Shown here: positions 1 through 9,872 of the stretch, piece after piece | Layout: the number at the start of each line of letters is the position of its first letter | How positions within the stretch are numbered: the first letter of the stretch is position 1 | Source: Denitromonas ohlonensis | Lineage (GTDB): Bacteria; Pseudomonadota; Gammaproteobacteria; Burkholderiales; Rhodocyclaceae | Direction: 5' to 3' | DNA length: 45,572 nt | Assembly (NCBI RefSeq): GCF_007625205.1 | Contig: NZ_VMNI01000018.1 | Location: forward strand, 1 to 45,572 | Notes under the pieces: generated by a model | Told to the model about the DNA's origin: nothing | Database searches by the model: none | What the model saw: only the letters and a program-made list of their open reading frames with translations | Position numbers and translations under genes: made by a program

Positions 1-23
1 CAAAACCGCCCCGTTCGGGGCGG
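1..23 (-). terminator. Intrinsic terminator at the window edge, minus strand
   Basis: Positions 6-13 and 16-23 form a perfect 8-bp G+C stem around a 2-base loop (or 7 bp around GTTC). Read on the minus strand the stem is followed by TTTTG before the window ends. It lies about 110 bases beyond the stop of the DUF3820 gene and could end that transcript. Only the first four T's are visible. Confidence 0.6.
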
Positions 24-97
24 ATCATCGAGAGATATTTGCAGGGGAAGAGTCGAGCTAAATTGCCCGAGGGCCGGGCTCGTCCAACAAACGGTTC

Positions 98-127
98 AGA
101 TCGTGGCTCGCTTCGCGATCACGATCT
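98..127. repeat. 8-bp inverted repeat downstream of the DUF3820 gene
   Basis: AGATCGTG at 98-105 is the exact reverse complement of CACGATCT at 120-127, with a 14-base spacer. There is no T-run on either side, so it is not a clear intrinsic terminator. It may be a small RNA hairpin at the 3' end of the DUF3820 transcript or a protein-binding palindrome. The rest of positions 24-131 shows nothing recognisable. Confidence 0.4.
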
Positions 128-131
128 AACC

Positions 132-311
132 TTAGTCGTTGTGGTCGAGCTCATACATGAGCGCCAGTAGTTGCCCTAACCGGCCGGCGGGAAAACCTTG
201 TCGCGCGAACCACGCAAGGTAGTGCCCCGGAAGGTCCGCAATGACGCGCCCTTTGTATTTGCCGAAGGGCATCTCATGAATCAGCAACAATTCCAGGAGT
301 TCTGGGTTCAT
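132..311 (-). CDS. Small DUF3820-family protein
   Basis: A 59-residue reading frame starting at ATG 311 and ending at TAA 132-134. It begins [20 protein letters not shown], continues with [20 protein letters not shown], and ends in a short helix with LMYELDHND. The MPFGKYKG-x-x-I-x-x-LP-x-x-YL-x-WF core is the signature of DUF3820, a short conserved family often described as putative quorum-sensing-regulated virulence factors. Biochemical function is unknown. An in-frame stop lies three codons upstream of the ATG, so the start is fixed, although no good Shine-Dalgarno sequence precedes it. It stands alone between tRNA-Pro with its terminator and the hairpin at the window edge. Confidence 0.8.
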   Translation of the reverse strand: MNPELLELLLIHEMPFGKYKGRVIADLPGHYLAWFARQGFPAGRLGQLLALMYELDHND

Positions 312-442
312 AGTGAGTCAAGGCGTGTTCTACAAAATGCGCTCAGACCAAAGACCTTCGTTGGTGCCGCTGCGCCCGGTCTGTTCAAACGAGCAGGGAG
401 GACAACGCAATCGGTGCCACCCAAACGCCGAAAAGCAAAAAG

Positions 443-469
443 CAAAAAGCCCAGTCCGAAGACTGGGCT
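443..469 (-). terminator. Intrinsic terminator of tRNA-Pro
   Basis: On the minus strand AGCCCAGTC and GACTGGGCT form a 9-bp stem closed by a TTCG tetraloop. The stem is followed by TTTTTGC and further T-runs (plus-strand A-runs at 433-448). It lies 17 bases beyond the mature 3' end of tRNA-Pro. The remaining bases 312-442 show no gene or clear signal. Confidence 0.9.
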
Positions 470-485
470 AAGTGCCTGTTTCTAT

Positions 486-563
<78 letters not shown>

Positions 564-575
564 CACAGGAGCGGA

Positions 576-603
576 ATTATAGCACTGGAATTCAAAACTA
601 CAA
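576..603 (-). promoter_or_regulatory. Sigma-70-type promoter of tRNA-Pro
   Basis: On the minus strand a perfect -10 box TATAAT (581-576) is preceded by a weaker -35 box TTGTAG (603-598) with a 16-base spacer. The -10 box ends 13 bases before the mature tRNA 5' end, as expected for a short precursor leader. Confidence 0.75.
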
Positions 604-630
604 TTCCGCAATGCCGATATTTTTATCAAA

Positions 631-1011
631 CTAGCGTTTCAAGTCATCCAGCAAGGCGATCAGGGTCTCACGCGCTTGCGAAATGGACTCACGCAACTCA
701 ACGGCTTGCTCCGCGTCTTCCTGTGCGTGGATCGCCGATGCATTCAGCTGATTCCGCGCACCCGAAATCGTGAAACCATCCTGGTAAAGCAACTCCCTGA
801 TCTTGCGGATCAGTCGCACTTCATGGTGCTGGTAGTAGCGTCGATTACCTCGGCGCTTTACCGGTTTGAGCTGGGTAAATTCCTGCTCCCAATAGCGCAA
901 CACATGCGGTTTGACCGCACACAGATCGCTGACTTCGCCAATCGTGAAATAACGCTTGGCGGGAATCGGCGGCAGTACGACATCGGCTTCCGGATTAGGA
1001 CTTTCCTGCAT
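631..1011 (-). CDS. MerR-family transcriptional regulator
   Basis: 126 residues. The N-terminal third holds a MerR-type winged helix-turn-helix: [20 protein letters not shown], then RYWEQEF, then the wing with [16 protein letters not shown]. The C-terminal part (about residues 90-126) is a short helix rich in A, E and L that probably dimerises. No cysteine pattern for metal sensing is visible, so the effector is unknown. Its start overlaps the 3' end of ihfA by 17 bases, and it is the last gene of the thrS-to-ihfA block. A MerR-like gene after ihfA is a common betaproteobacterial arrangement. The target is unknown. Confidence 0.88.
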   Translation of the reverse strand: MQESPNPEADVVLPPIPAKRYFTIGEVSDLCAVKPHVLRYWEQEFTQLKPVKRRGNRRYYQHHEVRLIRKIRELLYQDGFTISGARNQLNASAIHAQEDAEQAVELRESISQARETLIALLDDLKR

Positions 1012-1297
1012 AGCTCAGCTTTTCCACAGAAGATTTCAGCTTCTGGCTGGCGTGAAAGGTCACTACACGGCGGGCAGTAATGGGAATCTCTTCCCCTGTT
1101 TTCGGGTTCCGACCCGGACGCTGGGGTTTGTCGCGCAACTGGAAGTTGCCGAAACCGGACAGCTTGACGCAGTCCCCCCGCTCCAATGCCGTGCGAATTT
1201 CTTCGAAGAACCCTTCCACCATGTCTTTCGATTCGCGCTTGTTCAAACCAACCTGCTCAAACAACAGGTCAGCTAATTCGGCCTTCGTTAACGTCAT
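995..1297 (-). CDS. ihfA: Integration host factor subunit alpha
   Basis: 100 residues from ATG 1297 ([20 protein letters not shown]). An upstream in-frame extension is possible but is not homologous in character. It is a full-length HU/IHF fold. The DNA-contacting arm contains [12 protein letters not shown], and the body contains [15 protein letters not shown]. With IhfB it forms the heterodimer that bends DNA sharply and serves recombination and transcription. It starts 11 bases after pheT, so it is probably co-transcribed with pheST as in other proteobacteria. The partner subunit gene ihfB is also in this window at 16655-16939. Confidence 0.96.
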   Translation of the reverse strand: MTLTKAELADLLFEQVGLNKRESKDMVEGFFEEIRTALERGDCVKLSGFGNFQLRDKPQRPGRNPKTGEEIPITARRVVTFHASQKLKSSVEKLSYAGKS

Positions 1298-1308
1298 GCT
1301 CGCGTCCC

Positions 1309-3687
1309 TTATCCACGCAGGGCGGCGTTGAATTGTGCTTGAGCGCACTGAACCAGCGCACTGACCGCAGCGTCCACCTCGGCATCTTCAAGGGTTCGTT
1401 GAGTATCTTGCATCAACACCCTGAAAGCAAGGCTCTTTTTGTCAGGATCAACCCCCTTGCCTTGATAGACATCGAACAACTGGATATCCCGAACAATCGC
1501 CGGCGCAGCTTGCTTGAGCGCGGCCATCAGCGCCATCGCCTGCACCGTACTGGCGACCACCAATGCCATGTCCCGCACGACAGCGGGCAGACGGGAGATC
1601 GCGGTGTACACCGGCAAGCTTGCTTGCAGCAGCGCATCGACGTCGACTTCGCATACGACCGGGGCATTCCCCAGTTCGTATTTTTGCGCCCACTTCGGGT
1701 GAATTTCACCGATGTAGCCGACCGGCTTGCCCGCAGCCAGTACTTTGGCACTTCGCCCCGGGTGCAGCGCGGGGTGCTCGGCGGCTTCGAAGCTGAGTGT
1801 TTGCGGAGCAAACAAAGCCTCGAGATCGCCTTTCAGATCGTAAAAATCTGCATTGCGATGCGCCACGCCCCACTGCTCAGGCGCCGTGCCGGCTGCGGCC
1901 AGCAATCCGAGTCGCACAGGCTGATCGTAGCCTGCCACCGGTGTGCCGGCATCGTCGACGCGGAAGCAGCGACCGGTTTCAAACACGCGCACACGAGGAT
2001 TCTGGCGCTTGCGGTTGGTCAGCAACACGCCGAGCAGTCCGGGAATCAGGCTGCTGCGCATCACGTTCATCTGGCTGGCAATCGGATTGGCCAGGCGAAT
2101 CGGCTGAGCATTACCGCAAAAATCGCGCTCCCACGCCTCTTCAATGAAGGAGTAGGTCACCACTTCCTGATAATCGCGGTCGGCGACCATGCGCTTCACT
2201 TGCCACAGGTCACGACGGGATTCTGGCCGATCCAGCATGGCGAGATGGCCTTGCGGTGCGGGCGCGGGAATGTTGTCGTAGCCGTGCAGGCGCGCCAACT
2301 CTTCAACCAGATCGACTTCGATCTCGATGTCGAAGCGATAGGATGGCGGTGTCACGCGAAAGTTCTCACCCTCACGTACGACATCAAGGTGCACGCGTGA
2401 CAGCAGGCTGGCCATGTCGTCGTCGGACAGATCAATGCCCAGTACCTTGCGAGCCCGCGCGGGGCGCAAGGTCACCGGCGGGCGCACTGGCAGATGCGCA
2501 AGGCTTTCAGCTTGTACCACCGGCCCGACCTCACCGCCGCAGATCTCGAGGATCAATGCAGTGGCACGCTCGATCGCTACAGGCGACAGCGCAAAATCGA
2601 CCCCGCGTTCAAAGCGGTGAGAGGCATCGGAACCAAACCCGTATTCGCGCGCACGACCAGCGACAGCATCAGGCGTGAAGTAGGCGGCTTCAAGGAATAC
2701 GTTACGCGTATCGAGCGAGATACCGCTCTCCTCTCCGCCCATGATGCCCGCCATGCCAAGCACGCGCGCATCGTCAGCAATCACCAGCGTGCCAGCGGCC
2801 AGTTCGATCACTTGTTCGTTGAGCAGCAGCAGCTTCTCGCCTGGCTGCGCCATACGAGCATGGATCGCACCTTCGAGACGGTCGTTATCATAAGCGTGCA
2901 GCGGCTGGCCCAGTTCGAGCATCACGTAGTTGGTGATGTCGACCAGCGCGCTGATTGCCCGGATGCCACTGCGCTCGAGGCGGCGCACCATCCACTCCGG
3001 CGTGCTCGCGCGTGCATCCACGCCTTGAAGGATTCGGCCACAAAAGCGCGGGCAGGATTCTGGCGCATCCAACGCGATGACGCGACGATCATCGATTGTC
3101 GGCTCGACAGGCACCGACGGTGGCATCGTCAGCGGCAGATCGGTCAGCGCCGCCACTTCGCGGGCCACACCCGCGAGGCTGAGGCAATCCGCCCGGTTCG
3201 GTGTCAGCTTGATCACATACACCGTGTCATCGAGCCCAAGCAGCTGACGCACATCGGCGCCGACCGGGGCGTCGTCAGGCAGCGCATACAGACCGCCGTG
3301 TTCTTCGGAAATACCGAGTTCACGAGCCGAGCACAGCATGCCGTGCGAGGCGACGCCGCGCAGTTTGGCCTGCTTGATTTCGAAGCCGGGCAAGCTTGCG
3401 CCCACCACAGCACACGGCACTTTCATGCCGGCTTCGGCGTTGGGCGCGCCGCACACGATTTGCAGCGGCGCATCCTGGCCGGCATCGACTTGGCACACCT
3501 TAAGACGATCCGCGTCCGGGTGCTTTTCGGTCGACAGAATCTCGCCCACCACGACAGAGGTAAACACCCCGCCGACGGCGTTCATTTCTTCCACTTCCAG
3601 ACCCGCCATGGTCATCAGCTGACCCAGCGCTTCACTGTCAATCTTCGGATCGACGAAATGGCGCAACCATTGTTCTGAAAATTGCAT
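1309..3687 (-). CDS. pheT: Phenylalanine-tRNA ligase beta subunit
   Basis: 792 residues, the normal size for the bacterial beta chain. Visible parts in order: an N-terminal lobe ([14 protein letters not shown]); an EMAP-like tRNA-binding OB domain at about 40-150 ([20 protein letters not shown]); the B3/B4 editing region (about 210-380) with [15 protein letters not shown]; the B5 domain; the catalytic-like core with HGYDNIP; and a C-terminal ferredoxin-fold anticodon-binding domain with [14 protein letters not shown]. It forms the alpha2-beta2 synthetase with PheS and clears mischarged Tyr-tRNA(Phe). It starts 6 bases after pheS and is translationally linked to it. Confidence 0.98.
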   Translation of the reverse strand: MQFSEQWLRHFVDPKIDSEALGQLMTMAGLEVEEMNAVGGVFTSVVVGEILSTEKHPDADRLKVCQVDAGQDAPLQIVCGAPNAEAGMKVPCAVVGASLPGFEIKQAKLRGVASHGMLCSARELGISEEHGGLYALPDDAPVGADVRQLLGLDDTVYVIKLTPNRADCLSLAGVAREVAALTDLPLTMPPSVPVEPTIDDRRVIALDAPESCPRFCGRILQGVDARASTPEWMVRRLERSGIRAISALVDITNYVMLELGQPLHAYDNDRLEGAIHARMAQPGEKLLLLNEQVIELAAGTLVIADDARVLGMAGIMGGEESGISLDTRNVFLEAAYFTPDAVAGRAREYGFGSDASHRFERGVDFALSPVAIERATALILEICGGEVGPVVQAESLAHLPVRPPVTLRPARARKVLGIDLSDDDMASLLSRVHLDVVREGENFRVTPPSYRFDIEIEVDLVEELARLHGYDNIPAPAPQGHLAMLDRPESRRDLWQVKRMVADRDYQEVVTYSFIEEAWERDFCGNAQPIRLANPIASQMNVMRSSLIPGLLGVLLTNRKRQNPRVRVFETGRCFRVDDAGTPVAGYDQPVRLGLLAAAGTAPEQWGVAHRNADFYDLKGDLEALFAPQTLSFEAAEHPALHPGRSAKVLAAGKPVGYIGEIHPKWAQKYELGNAPVVCEVDVDALLQASLPVYTAISRLPAVVRDMALVVASTVQAMALMAALKQAAPAIVRDIQLFDVYQGKGVDPDKKSLAFRVLMQDTQRTLEDAEVDAAVSALVQCAQAQFNAALRG

Positions 3688-3693
3688 GTTCGC

Positions 3694-4746
<1,053 letters not shown>

Positions 4747-4751
4747 TCAGA

Positions 4752-4777
4752 AAAAAAAAGGAGGCCAGGCCTCCTTT
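4752..4777 (-). terminator. Intrinsic terminator between rplT and pheS
   Basis: On the minus strand AAAGGAGGCC and GGCCTCCTTT form a compact stem followed by a run of nine T's (plus-strand A-run 4751-4759). It lies 17 bases after the rplT stop and only about 27 bases before the pheS ATG, in the same direction. It should end most infC-rpmI-rplT transcripts and let only part continue into pheST. Confidence 0.88.
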
Positions 4778-4794
4778 CTTTGAGCTGCATCCGC

Positions 4795-5154
4795 TTATGC
4801 AGCGAGCTTTGCCTTGGCCTGGTCAACAAGGGCGGAAAACGCCGGCTTGTCGAACACTGCCAGATCGGCCAGCACTTTGCGGTCAACTTCAATCGCGGCT
4901 TTCTTCAGGCCGTTCATGAAGACGCTGTAGGTCAGACCCAGCTCGCGAGCCGCCGCGTTGATACGGGCAATCCACAGAGCGCGGAACTGACGCTTGCGCT
5001 GACGACGGTCACGATACTGATATTGACCGGCTTTCATCACCGCCTGTTTGGCGACGCGATAGACGTTCTTGCGGCGACCGCGATAGCCCTTGGCTTGAGC
5101 CAGGACTTTTTTGTGGCGGGCGCGGGCTGTTACACCACGTTTAACTCGGGACAT
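4795..5154 (-). CDS. rplT: 50S ribosomal protein L20
   Basis: 119 residues, the usual length. The basic N-terminus [20 protein letters not shown] and the motif [20 protein letters not shown] are diagnostic. L20 binds 23S rRNA early in large-subunit assembly and, in enterobacteria, also represses its own operon by binding the leader between infC and rpmI. It starts 12 bases after rpmI with a purine-rich site (AGGAGAAAAAG) upstream. The stop is followed by the strong terminator at 4752-4777. Confidence 0.98.
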   Translation of the reverse strand: MSRVKRGVTARARHKKVLAQAKGYRGRRKNVYRVAKQAVMKAGQYQYRDRRQRKRQFRALWIARINAAARELGLTYSVFMNGLKKAAIEVDRKVLADLAVFDKPAFSALVDQAKAKLAA

Positions 5155-5166
5155 CTTTTTCTCCTA

Positions 5167-5364
5167 TCAGGCGTAAGGCAACATGGCGCGAACCATCTTG
5201 ACGTCAGACTCATGAACCTCCAGAACACCGCGCAGGTGACGCTTCACCTTGGTGGTCTTCTTGGTCAGAATGTGACGCTTGAACGCCTGGGCACGCTTGA
5301 TGCCACCGCCGGCGCGCAGCTTAAACCGCTTTTTTGCGCCGCTCTTCGTTTTCATCTTGGGCAT
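5167..5364 (-). CDS. rpmI: 50S ribosomal protein L35
   Basis: 65 residues, the standard size. The sequence [20 protein letters not shown] followed by [17 protein letters not shown] is typical of L35. It has a good Shine-Dalgarno sequence (AGGAGCA) just before the ATG. It sits between infC and rplT in the conserved order infC-rpmI-rplT. Confidence 0.97.
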   Translation of the reverse strand: MPKMKTKSGAKKRFKLRAGGGIKRAQAFKRHILTKKTTKVKRHLRGVLEVHESDVKMVRAMLPYA

Positions 5365-5483
5365 GATTGCTCCTGTTATGTCATGGCACCAGGTAACGCC
5401 AGTGGCGTATTTTTTTACCCGGCTCCACTTGTCATGGAAGTGACTGGCACTTCCCCTACTTTTTGCGCAGTGCGCAAAAATCT
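5365..5483 (-). promoter_or_regulatory. Structured infC-rpmI intergenic region, possible L20 operator
   Basis: The 119 bases between infC and rpmI are unusually long for this tight block and hold two inverted repeats. A palindrome TTTTTGCGCA/TGCGCAAAAA follows the infC stop (about 5460-5480). A second hairpin ACGCCA/TGGCGT lies at about 5397-5409. In E. coli the equivalent place carries the L20 autoregulatory structure that represses rpmI and rplT translation. Assigning that role here is by position only; I could not align the pseudoknot. Confidence 0.4.
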
Positions 5484-6008
5484 TTAAACCGTCTTCTTGC
5501 TCGGCGCGATGATCATCACCATCTGGCGCCCTTCCATCTTTGGCATCTGCTCGACGTTTGCCAGCTCGATCAGGTCGGCCTTGATACGCTCGAGTTGGCG
5601 CATGCCGTACTCTTGGTGAGCCATCTCACGACCGCGAAAACGCAGGGTCACTTTGACCTTGTCGCCATTTTCCAGGAAGCGTTTCAGATTACGCAGCTTG
5701 ATCTGGTAGTCATTCTCGTCCGTTCGCGGACGCAGTTTGACTTCCTTCACCTGAACCTGCTTTTGCTTGAGCTTAGCCTCATGCGCCTTCTTGGCGCTCT
5801 GATACTTAAACTTGCCGACATCCATGATGCGGCAGACCGGCGGTTCAGCCAGCGGAGCGATCTCAACCAGATCCAGCCCCACCTCATCGGCCATCGCCAG
5901 TGCTGCACGAATGGACACGACGCCTGCCTGTTCCCCGTCGGCGTCGATCAGACGCACTTCCGGCGCGGTAATTTCTGAATTAACGCGCTGCTTCTTTTCC
6001 TGAGCGAT
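5484..6008 (-). CDS. infC: Translation initiation factor IF-3, AUC start codon
   Basis: 174 residues when started at the ATC codon 6008-6006. The first residues ([20 protein letters not shown]) match the conserved IF3 N-terminus (E. coli begins with a similar K/R-rich stretch and RVN-x-EI), and no ATG or GTG lies before residue 18. GGAGAG lies 9 bases upstream of the ATC. The N-domain (RVNSEI to about residue 80) is followed by a helical linker and the C-domain with [20 protein letters not shown] and [21 protein letters not shown]3 rejects non-canonical start codons, so a rare start lets it repress its own synthesis. A GTG start at 5957 would remove 17 conserved residues and is less likely. 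Confidence 0.95.
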   Translation of the reverse strand: MAQEKKQRVNSEITAPEVRLIDADGEQAGVVSIRAALAMADEVGLDLVEIAPLAEPPVCRIMDVGKFKYQSAKKAHEAKLKQKQVQVKEVKLRPRTDENDYQIKLRNLKRFLENGDKVKVTLRFRGREMAHQEYGMRQLERIKADLIELANVEQMPKMEGRQMVMIIAPSKKTV

Positions 6009-6035
6009 GGTTCAACTCTCCAAATTCGAACAAAA

Positions 6036-7952
6036 TCAGTCCATGCCGGCGCGCGTGGAAATTTCCCGCTGCCAACGCTCGATCAACGAATCGAGGGACA
6101 TTTGACCGAGGTCTTGACCACCTCGGGCGCGCACGGCAACCAGACCTGCCTCTTTCTCCTTGTCACCAACGACAAGCTGATAGGGCAAGCGGCGTACGCT
6201 ATGTTCGCGGATTTTATATGTAATTTTCTCGTTCCGCAAATCTGAAACCACCCGGAAGCCAGCCTTTTGGAGCCGGCTGGTCACGGATTTCACATAGTCG
6301 GCCTGCGGATCGGAAATATTCATCACAACCGCTTGAACCGGCGCGAGCCAGAACGGGAAATGGCCGGCGTGGTTTTCGATCAAAATACCGATAAAACGCT
6401 CCATCGATCCCAGAATGGCGCGATGCAGCATGACCGGGCGGGCGCGACTGTTTCCTTCCGTCACATACTCGGCGTCCAGACGCTCAGGCAGCACGAAATC
6501 GAGCTGCATGGTGCCGCACTGCCAGGAGCGGCCGAGCGCGTCCTTGATGTGGTATTCGATCTTCGGACCATAGAAAGCGCCCTCGCCTTCGAGCTCTTCC
6601 CATCTCACGCCGGACGACGCCAGCGCTTCGCGCAGGCCATCTTCCGCCTTATCCCAGACCGCGTCAGATCCAGCACGTTTTTCAGGGCGCAGCGACAGCT
6701 TGACGTCGACTTCCGTAAAACCGAAGTCGCGATACACACGCATCAGCAGTTCGTTGAACTCACGCACCTCGGAGACCACCTGGTCTTCGGTGCAGAAAAT
6801 GTGGGCATCGTCCTGCACAAAACCACGCACACGCATCAGGCCATGCAACGCGCCCGAGGGTTCATTGCGATGGCAAGAGCCAAACTCCGCCAGACGCAGC
6901 GGCAGGTCGCGATAGGAATGCAGGCCGTGATTGAAAATCTCGACATGGCCCGGGCAGTTCATCGGCTTGACGGCGTAGTCCCGCTTCTCGGACTCCGTGG
7001 TGAACATGTTCTCACGGTAGTTTTCCCAGTGCCCGGAACGCTCCCACAGCGAGCGATCCATCATCAGCGGCGTCTTGACCTCTTGATACCCCGCGTCATT
7101 CAGTACGCCGCGCATGTATTGCTCGACCTGCTGCCAGAGCGTCCAGCCCAGCGGGTGCCAAAACACCATGCCCGGCGCTTCGTCCTGCAAATGAAAGAGA
7201 TCGAGCTGCTTGCCGATTTTGCGGTGATCGCGCTTTTCGGCCTCTTCGAGCATGTGCAGGTAATTGGCTTGGTCGTCCTTGCTGGCCCAGGCCGTGCCAT
7301 AGATCCGCTGCAGCATCTCGTTTTTCGAATCGCCACGCCAATAGGCGCCGGCGAGTTTCATGAGCTTGAAGACTTTCAGCTTGCCGGTGGACGGCACGTG
7401 CGGGCCACGACACAGATCGACAAAATCGCCTTCGCGATACAAGGACACCGCCTGATCTTGCGGTATCGACGCGATGATCTCGGCTTTGTAGTTTTCGCCA
7501 ATGGACTTGAAGAAGGCCACGGCCTCGTCGCGCTGCCACACTTCGCGCACAACTGGCAAATCTTTCTTGGCGAGCTCGCGCATGCGCGCCTCAATCTTGG
7601 TCAGATCTTCGGGCGTGAAGGGGCGCGCGTAGGAGAAGTCGTAGTAGAAGCCATTCTCGATCACCGGGCCGATGGTGACCTGCGCTTCCGGGTACAGCTC
7701 CTTGACGGCATAGGCCAGCAAGTGAGCGGTCGAGTGGCGAATGACTTCCAGACCATCGGGATCTTTTGCGGTGATGATGCTCAGCGCTGCGTCGGCGTCC
7801 ATGCAATGGGACACATCAACAACAACACCATCGACCTTGCCAGCCAGCGCGGCGCGCGCCAGGCCCTCGCCGATCGACGCGGCAACTTCAAGGACGGTCA
7901 CCGGCTGCTCGTAACTTCGAACGGAACCGTCGGGGAGCGTGATCTTCGGCAT
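6036..7952 (-). CDS. thrS: Threonine-tRNA ligase
   Basis: 638 residues, full length. An N-terminal TGS domain ([20 protein letters not shown]) is followed by the editing domain with the HxxxH motif in [11 protein letters not shown] and the later HVPSTGKL region. The class II catalytic core has [10 protein letters not shown] (zinc-ligand Cys), [15 protein letters not shown] (motif 2) and [20 protein letters not shown] (motif 3). The C-terminal part (about 535-638) is the anticodon-binding domain. It is the first gene of the thrS-infC-rpmI-rplT order and sits 27 bases before infC. The ATG follows AAAGGATTGAG. A terminator hairpin ends only about 18 bases before the start codon, so its promoter must lie upstream of or overlap that hairpin. 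Confidence 0.98.
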   Translation of the reverse strand: MPKITLPDGSVRSYEQPVTVLEVAASIGEGLARAALAGKVDGVVVDVSHCMDADAALSIITAKDPDGLEVIRHSTAHLLAYAVKELYPEAQVTIGPVIENGFYYDFSYARPFTPEDLTKIEARMRELAKKDLPVVREVWQRDEAVAFFKSIGENYKAEIIASIPQDQAVSLYREGDFVDLCRGPHVPSTGKLKVFKLMKLAGAYWRGDSKNEMLQRIYGTAWASKDDQANYLHMLEEAEKRDHRKIGKQLDLFHLQDEAPGMVFWHPLGWTLWQQVEQYMRGVLNDAGYQEVKTPLMMDRSLWERSGHWENYRENMFTTESEKRDYAVKPMNCPGHVEIFNHGLHSYRDLPLRLAEFGSCHRNEPSGALHGLMRVRGFVQDDAHIFCTEDQVVSEVREFNELLMRVYRDFGFTEVDVKLSLRPEKRAGSDAVWDKAEDGLREALASSGVRWEELEGEGAFYGPKIEYHIKDALGRSWQCGTMQLDFVLPERLDAEYVTEGNSRARPVMLHRAILGSMERFIGILIENHAGHFPFWLAPVQAVVMNISDPQADYVKSVTSRLQKAGFRVVSDLRNEKITYKIREHSVRRLPYQLVVGDKEKEAGLVAVRARGGQDLGQMSLDSLIERWQREISTRAGMD

Positions 7953-7970
7953 GACTCAATCCTTTGGGGC

Positions 7971-8003
7971 AAAAAAAAAGTGCGGTCTGAGCCGCACTTT
8001 TTT
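7971..8003 (-). terminator. Intrinsic terminator between tRNA-Val and thrS
   Basis: GTGCGG (7980-7985) pairs with CCGCAC (7992-7997), extended by flanking A/T pairs. On the minus strand it is followed by nine T's, so it should stop the tRNA-Val transcript. It also has a T-run on the plus strand, so it may work both ways. It ends 18 bases before the thrS start codon, so it also lies inside or beside the thrS leader and may act as an attenuator. Confidence 0.85.
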
Positions 8004-8096
8004 CGTTCGCAACGCAAACGTCGTGAAACTCGACCTGTTCAGTTATTGCAACCGGTGCAAGTTCGGAAAGCCACGACGATGCGCTCCTTAGATGTT

Positions 8097-8173
8097 TGGT
8101 AGGCGCGATTGGACTCGAACCAACGACCCCCACCATGTCAAGGTGGTGCTCTAACCAGCTGAGCTACGCGCCT
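8097..8173 (-). tRNA. tRNA-Val (anticodon GAC)
   Basis: A 77-base cloverleaf on the minus strand. The acceptor AGGCGCG pairs with CGCGCCT, the discriminator is A, and CCA is encoded at 8097-8099. The anticodon stem CCACC/GGTGG closes loop TTGACAT, giving GAC, which reads GUC and GUU. The T-arm shows GGTTCGAGTCC. It has a near-ideal promoter immediately upstream and a terminator about 95 bases downstream. Confidence 0.96.
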
Positions 8174-8184
8174 AAGGAGGCCGA

Positions 8185-8212
8185 ATTATAGCCGAACCCA
8201 AACACCTGTCAA
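8185..8212 (-). promoter_or_regulatory. Consensus sigma-70 promoter of tRNA-Val
   Basis: On the minus strand TTGACA (8212-8207) and TATAAT (8190-8185) match both sigma-70 consensus boxes perfectly with a 16-base spacer. The -10 box ends 11 bases before the tRNA 5' end. It lies in the short gap between the GlsB-like gene and the tRNA. Confidence 0.9.
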
Positions 8213-8218
8213 ATACTT

Positions 8219-8470
8219 TTAGCGCTTAATTCGGGTGTAGATAAACAAAATCAAAACCGCACCAATCAGCGCGCCCAAAAAACCGGCGCCTTGGCCAGCG
8301 CGATAGATGCCGAGCACCTGGCCACCAAAGCTTGCGACCATGGAACCGGCAATCCCCAGCAGCGCGGTCATTACCAAGCCCAGATTCTCCTTGCCGGGGT
8401 GGATGAACTTCGCCACCACGCCGACCAGCAGGCCGATCAGAATCGTCCAGAGGATACCCATACTATTCAC
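8219..8470 (-). CDS. GlsB/YeaQ/YmgE family membrane protein (transglycosylase-associated family)
   Basis: 83 residues, almost entirely hydrophobic, with three probable membrane helices. The first is ILWTILIGLLVGVVAKFIHP, the second LGLVMTALLGIAGSMVASF, and the third GFLGALIGAVLILFIYTRIK. The glycine-rich pattern GLLVGVVAKFIHPG-x-x-N-x-G matches this small stress-related inner-membrane family. The exact role is unknown; the old name transglycosylase-associated rests on weak grounds. A second ATG three codons in is also possible. It lies 10 bases after the exonuclease gene and runs in the same direction. Confidence 0.85.
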   Translation of the reverse strand: MNSMGILWTILIGLLVGVVAKFIHPGKENLGLVMTALLGIAGSMVASFGGQVLGIYRAGQGAGFLGALIGAVLILFIYTRIKR

Positions 8471-8480
8471 GACTCCCGTT

Positions 8481-9278
8481 TCACGCGCATGACTCAGGCC
8501 ACTGCGCCAGGAAAGCTTCCCAGTGCGGTGCGCCGATCGCCTTGAGCGTTTTGCGTACCACGGCCAATTCGGCCTCGTATTCTTCTGCCAGCATCACGCC
8601 GCGCATGCGCTGAAAACGCAGGTAAACCAGGTAGGTGTTGACCACGTCGGTTTCGCAGTAGTCACGGATCTCAGCAATCCGCCCGTCCTGATACGCCCCC
8701 CAAACCGCGGAGCCATCCATGCCAAGCTTGCCTGGGAAGCCCATCAGCTTGGCCAGCACGTCCAGCGGTGCGTTGGCCCGGGGCTGATACAAAGCCAGCA
8801 AATCCATCAAGTCCAGATGCCGGCTGTGATAACGACTGATGTAGTTGTTCCACTTGAAATCCCGAGCGTCCCGGGAATCGCCCTCACCCATTTCCCAGTA
8901 GCGCGGCGCGCTGACGCCGTGCAGCAGACCTCGGTAGTGAAGCACCGGAAGATCAAATCCGCCACCATTCCATGAAACAATTTGTGGCGTGAAGCGTTCA
9001 ATGCCGTCGAAGAAGCGCTGGATGATGCCCGCCTCGTCCGAGTCTGGCTCGGACAGCGAGAAGACTTTGAACTGCGCGGCGTCACGAAAAACACAGGAAA
9101 TGGTGACGATGCGCTGCAGGTAGTGCGGCAGGAAATCGTTGCCGGTCGCTGCGCGGCGGCGCTGCATGGCGAGCTCGGCCACTTCATCGTCAGCGAGATC
9201 ATCAGGCAGGTCGTGCAGACGACGCAGCCCGGCCACATCGGGAATCGTCTCGATGTCAAAGATGAGAACGGCGCTCAC
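8481..9278 (-). CDS. PolB-like 3'-5' exonuclease (DEDDy fold)
   Basis: 265 residues from GTG 9278, whose GTGA overlaps the ydbL stop codon. The longer upstream frame only runs through ydbL. The acidic exonuclease motifs are visible: Exo I VLIFDIETIPD near the start, Exo II region IVSWNGGGFDLPVLHYR at about 110, and Exo III DYCETDVVNTYLVYLR at about 205. This matches the stand-alone predicted exonucleases related to the proofreading domain of DNA polymerase II. No polymerase domain is attached. It probably removes nucleotides from DNA 3' ends, but the substrate has not been shown for this family here. It is the last gene in the ydbH-ynbE-ydbL run. Confidence 0.85.
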   Translation of the reverse strand: MSAVLIFDIETIPDVAGLRRLHDLPDDLADDEVAELAMQRRRAATGNDFLPHYLQRIVTISCVFRDAAQFKVFSLSEPDSDEAGIIQRFFDGIERFTPQIVSWNGGGFDLPVLHYRGLLHGVSAPRYWEMGEGDSRDARDFKWNNYISRYHSRHLDLMDLLALYQPRANAPLDVLAKLMGFPGKLGMDGSAVWGAYQDGRIAEIRDYCETDVVNTYLVYLRFQRMRGVMLAEEYEAELAVVRKTLKAIGAPHWEAFLAQWPESCA

Positions 9279-9688
9279 TTGCGAGCCCAGCCTCGCGAGC
9301 CTTCGACCCACCAACCGCCTGGCGCCTTGTCGATCCAGCGCTGGGCGAAGGTGTTGCGGATATCGCCCGCCCATTCGGGGTGCCCATTGGCCGTAGCGAT
9401 TTCGCGGTAAAGCGCAGTGCGGTCATTGTTCTCCGCCGCCACCAGCGCATTGAGCTTGCCGCGCTGCGCCAGCGGCACGGCATTGGCGTCATGAACGGCG
9501 AGTGATCCGTCCGACTTGAGACCGACCGCACCAGACGCATACAGCGGCGCGAGTTGCGCATGCCGCTGCGACATGGACGACTTGATGGCCGAAATCGCGG
9601 GCGTATCGACCTCGAGATTGCCTTGTGCCGTTGCCAAGCTCGCGGACAGCAGACTGACAACAAACAGTGTCTTCCAAATGGTTTTCAT
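9275..9688 (-). CDS. ydbL: YdbL-family periplasmic protein (DUF1318)
   Basis: 137 residues from ATG 9688. A Sec signal peptide is evident (MKTIWKTLFVVSLLSASLAT, then AQG). The mature part contains ISAIKSSMSQRHAQLAPLYA and then VAAENNDRTALYREIA, the conserved DUF1318 core, and ends near WIDKAPGGWW. YdbL works with YdbH and YnbE; in E. coli YdbH is one of the AsmA-like proteins carrying phospholipids between the membranes, YnbE is its outer-membrane lipoprotein partner, and YdbL modulates them. Its start overlaps the ynbE stop by 4 bases and its stop overlaps the exonuclease start, so translation is coupled. Confidence 0.88.
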   Translation of the reverse strand: MKTIWKTLFVVSLLSASLATAQGNLEVDTPAISAIKSSMSQRHAQLAPLYASGAVGLKSDGSLAVHDANAVPLAQRGKLNALVAAENNDRTALYREIATANGHPEWAGDIRNTFAQRWIDKAPGGWWVEGSRGWARK

Positions 9689-9864
9689 CGGCTGGGCGCT
9701 CCTTCCTTGGTGGCGGCATCCGGCTTGAGTTGCCAGACTTCGTCGATGATCCGGTCGGCGGCCTTCTCTGCCGCAGCTGCCGGGAAATAGATATTGATTG
9801 TCACGCAGCCTGCCATGGCGAGGCTGAGCGCAAGCATCGCGGCCCATGTCGATACCGGTTTCAT
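9685..9864 (-). CDS. ynbE: YnbE-family outer-membrane lipoprotein
   Basis: 59 residues from ATG 9864, chosen because GAGG lies 6 bases upstream; a GTG at 9876 would add four residues. A lipoprotein signal is clear: MKPVSTWAAMLALSLAMAGC, with the lipobox AMAGC placing the acylated cysteine at residue 20. The short mature part VTINIYFPAAAAEKAADRII is typical of YnbE. It probably sits in the outer membrane and docks the C-terminal end of YdbH. It overlaps ydbL by 4 bases. Confidence 0.9.
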   Translation of the reverse strand: MKPVSTWAAMLALSLAMAGCVTINIYFPAAAAEKAADRIIDEVWQLKPDAATKEGAPSR

Positions 9865-9872
9865 GTCTGTCC

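Noticed and set aside
7953-8096. A T-box riboswitch or threonine leader peptide before thrS
   Set aside because: No T-box sequence, specifier loop or Thr-rich small frame was visible; only a plain terminator hairpin. T-boxes are also not expected in betaproteobacteria.
6267-8102. A 611-codon plus-strand frame opposite thrS
   Set aside because: Shadow of thrS; it also runs through the tRNA-Val terminator and has no domain character.
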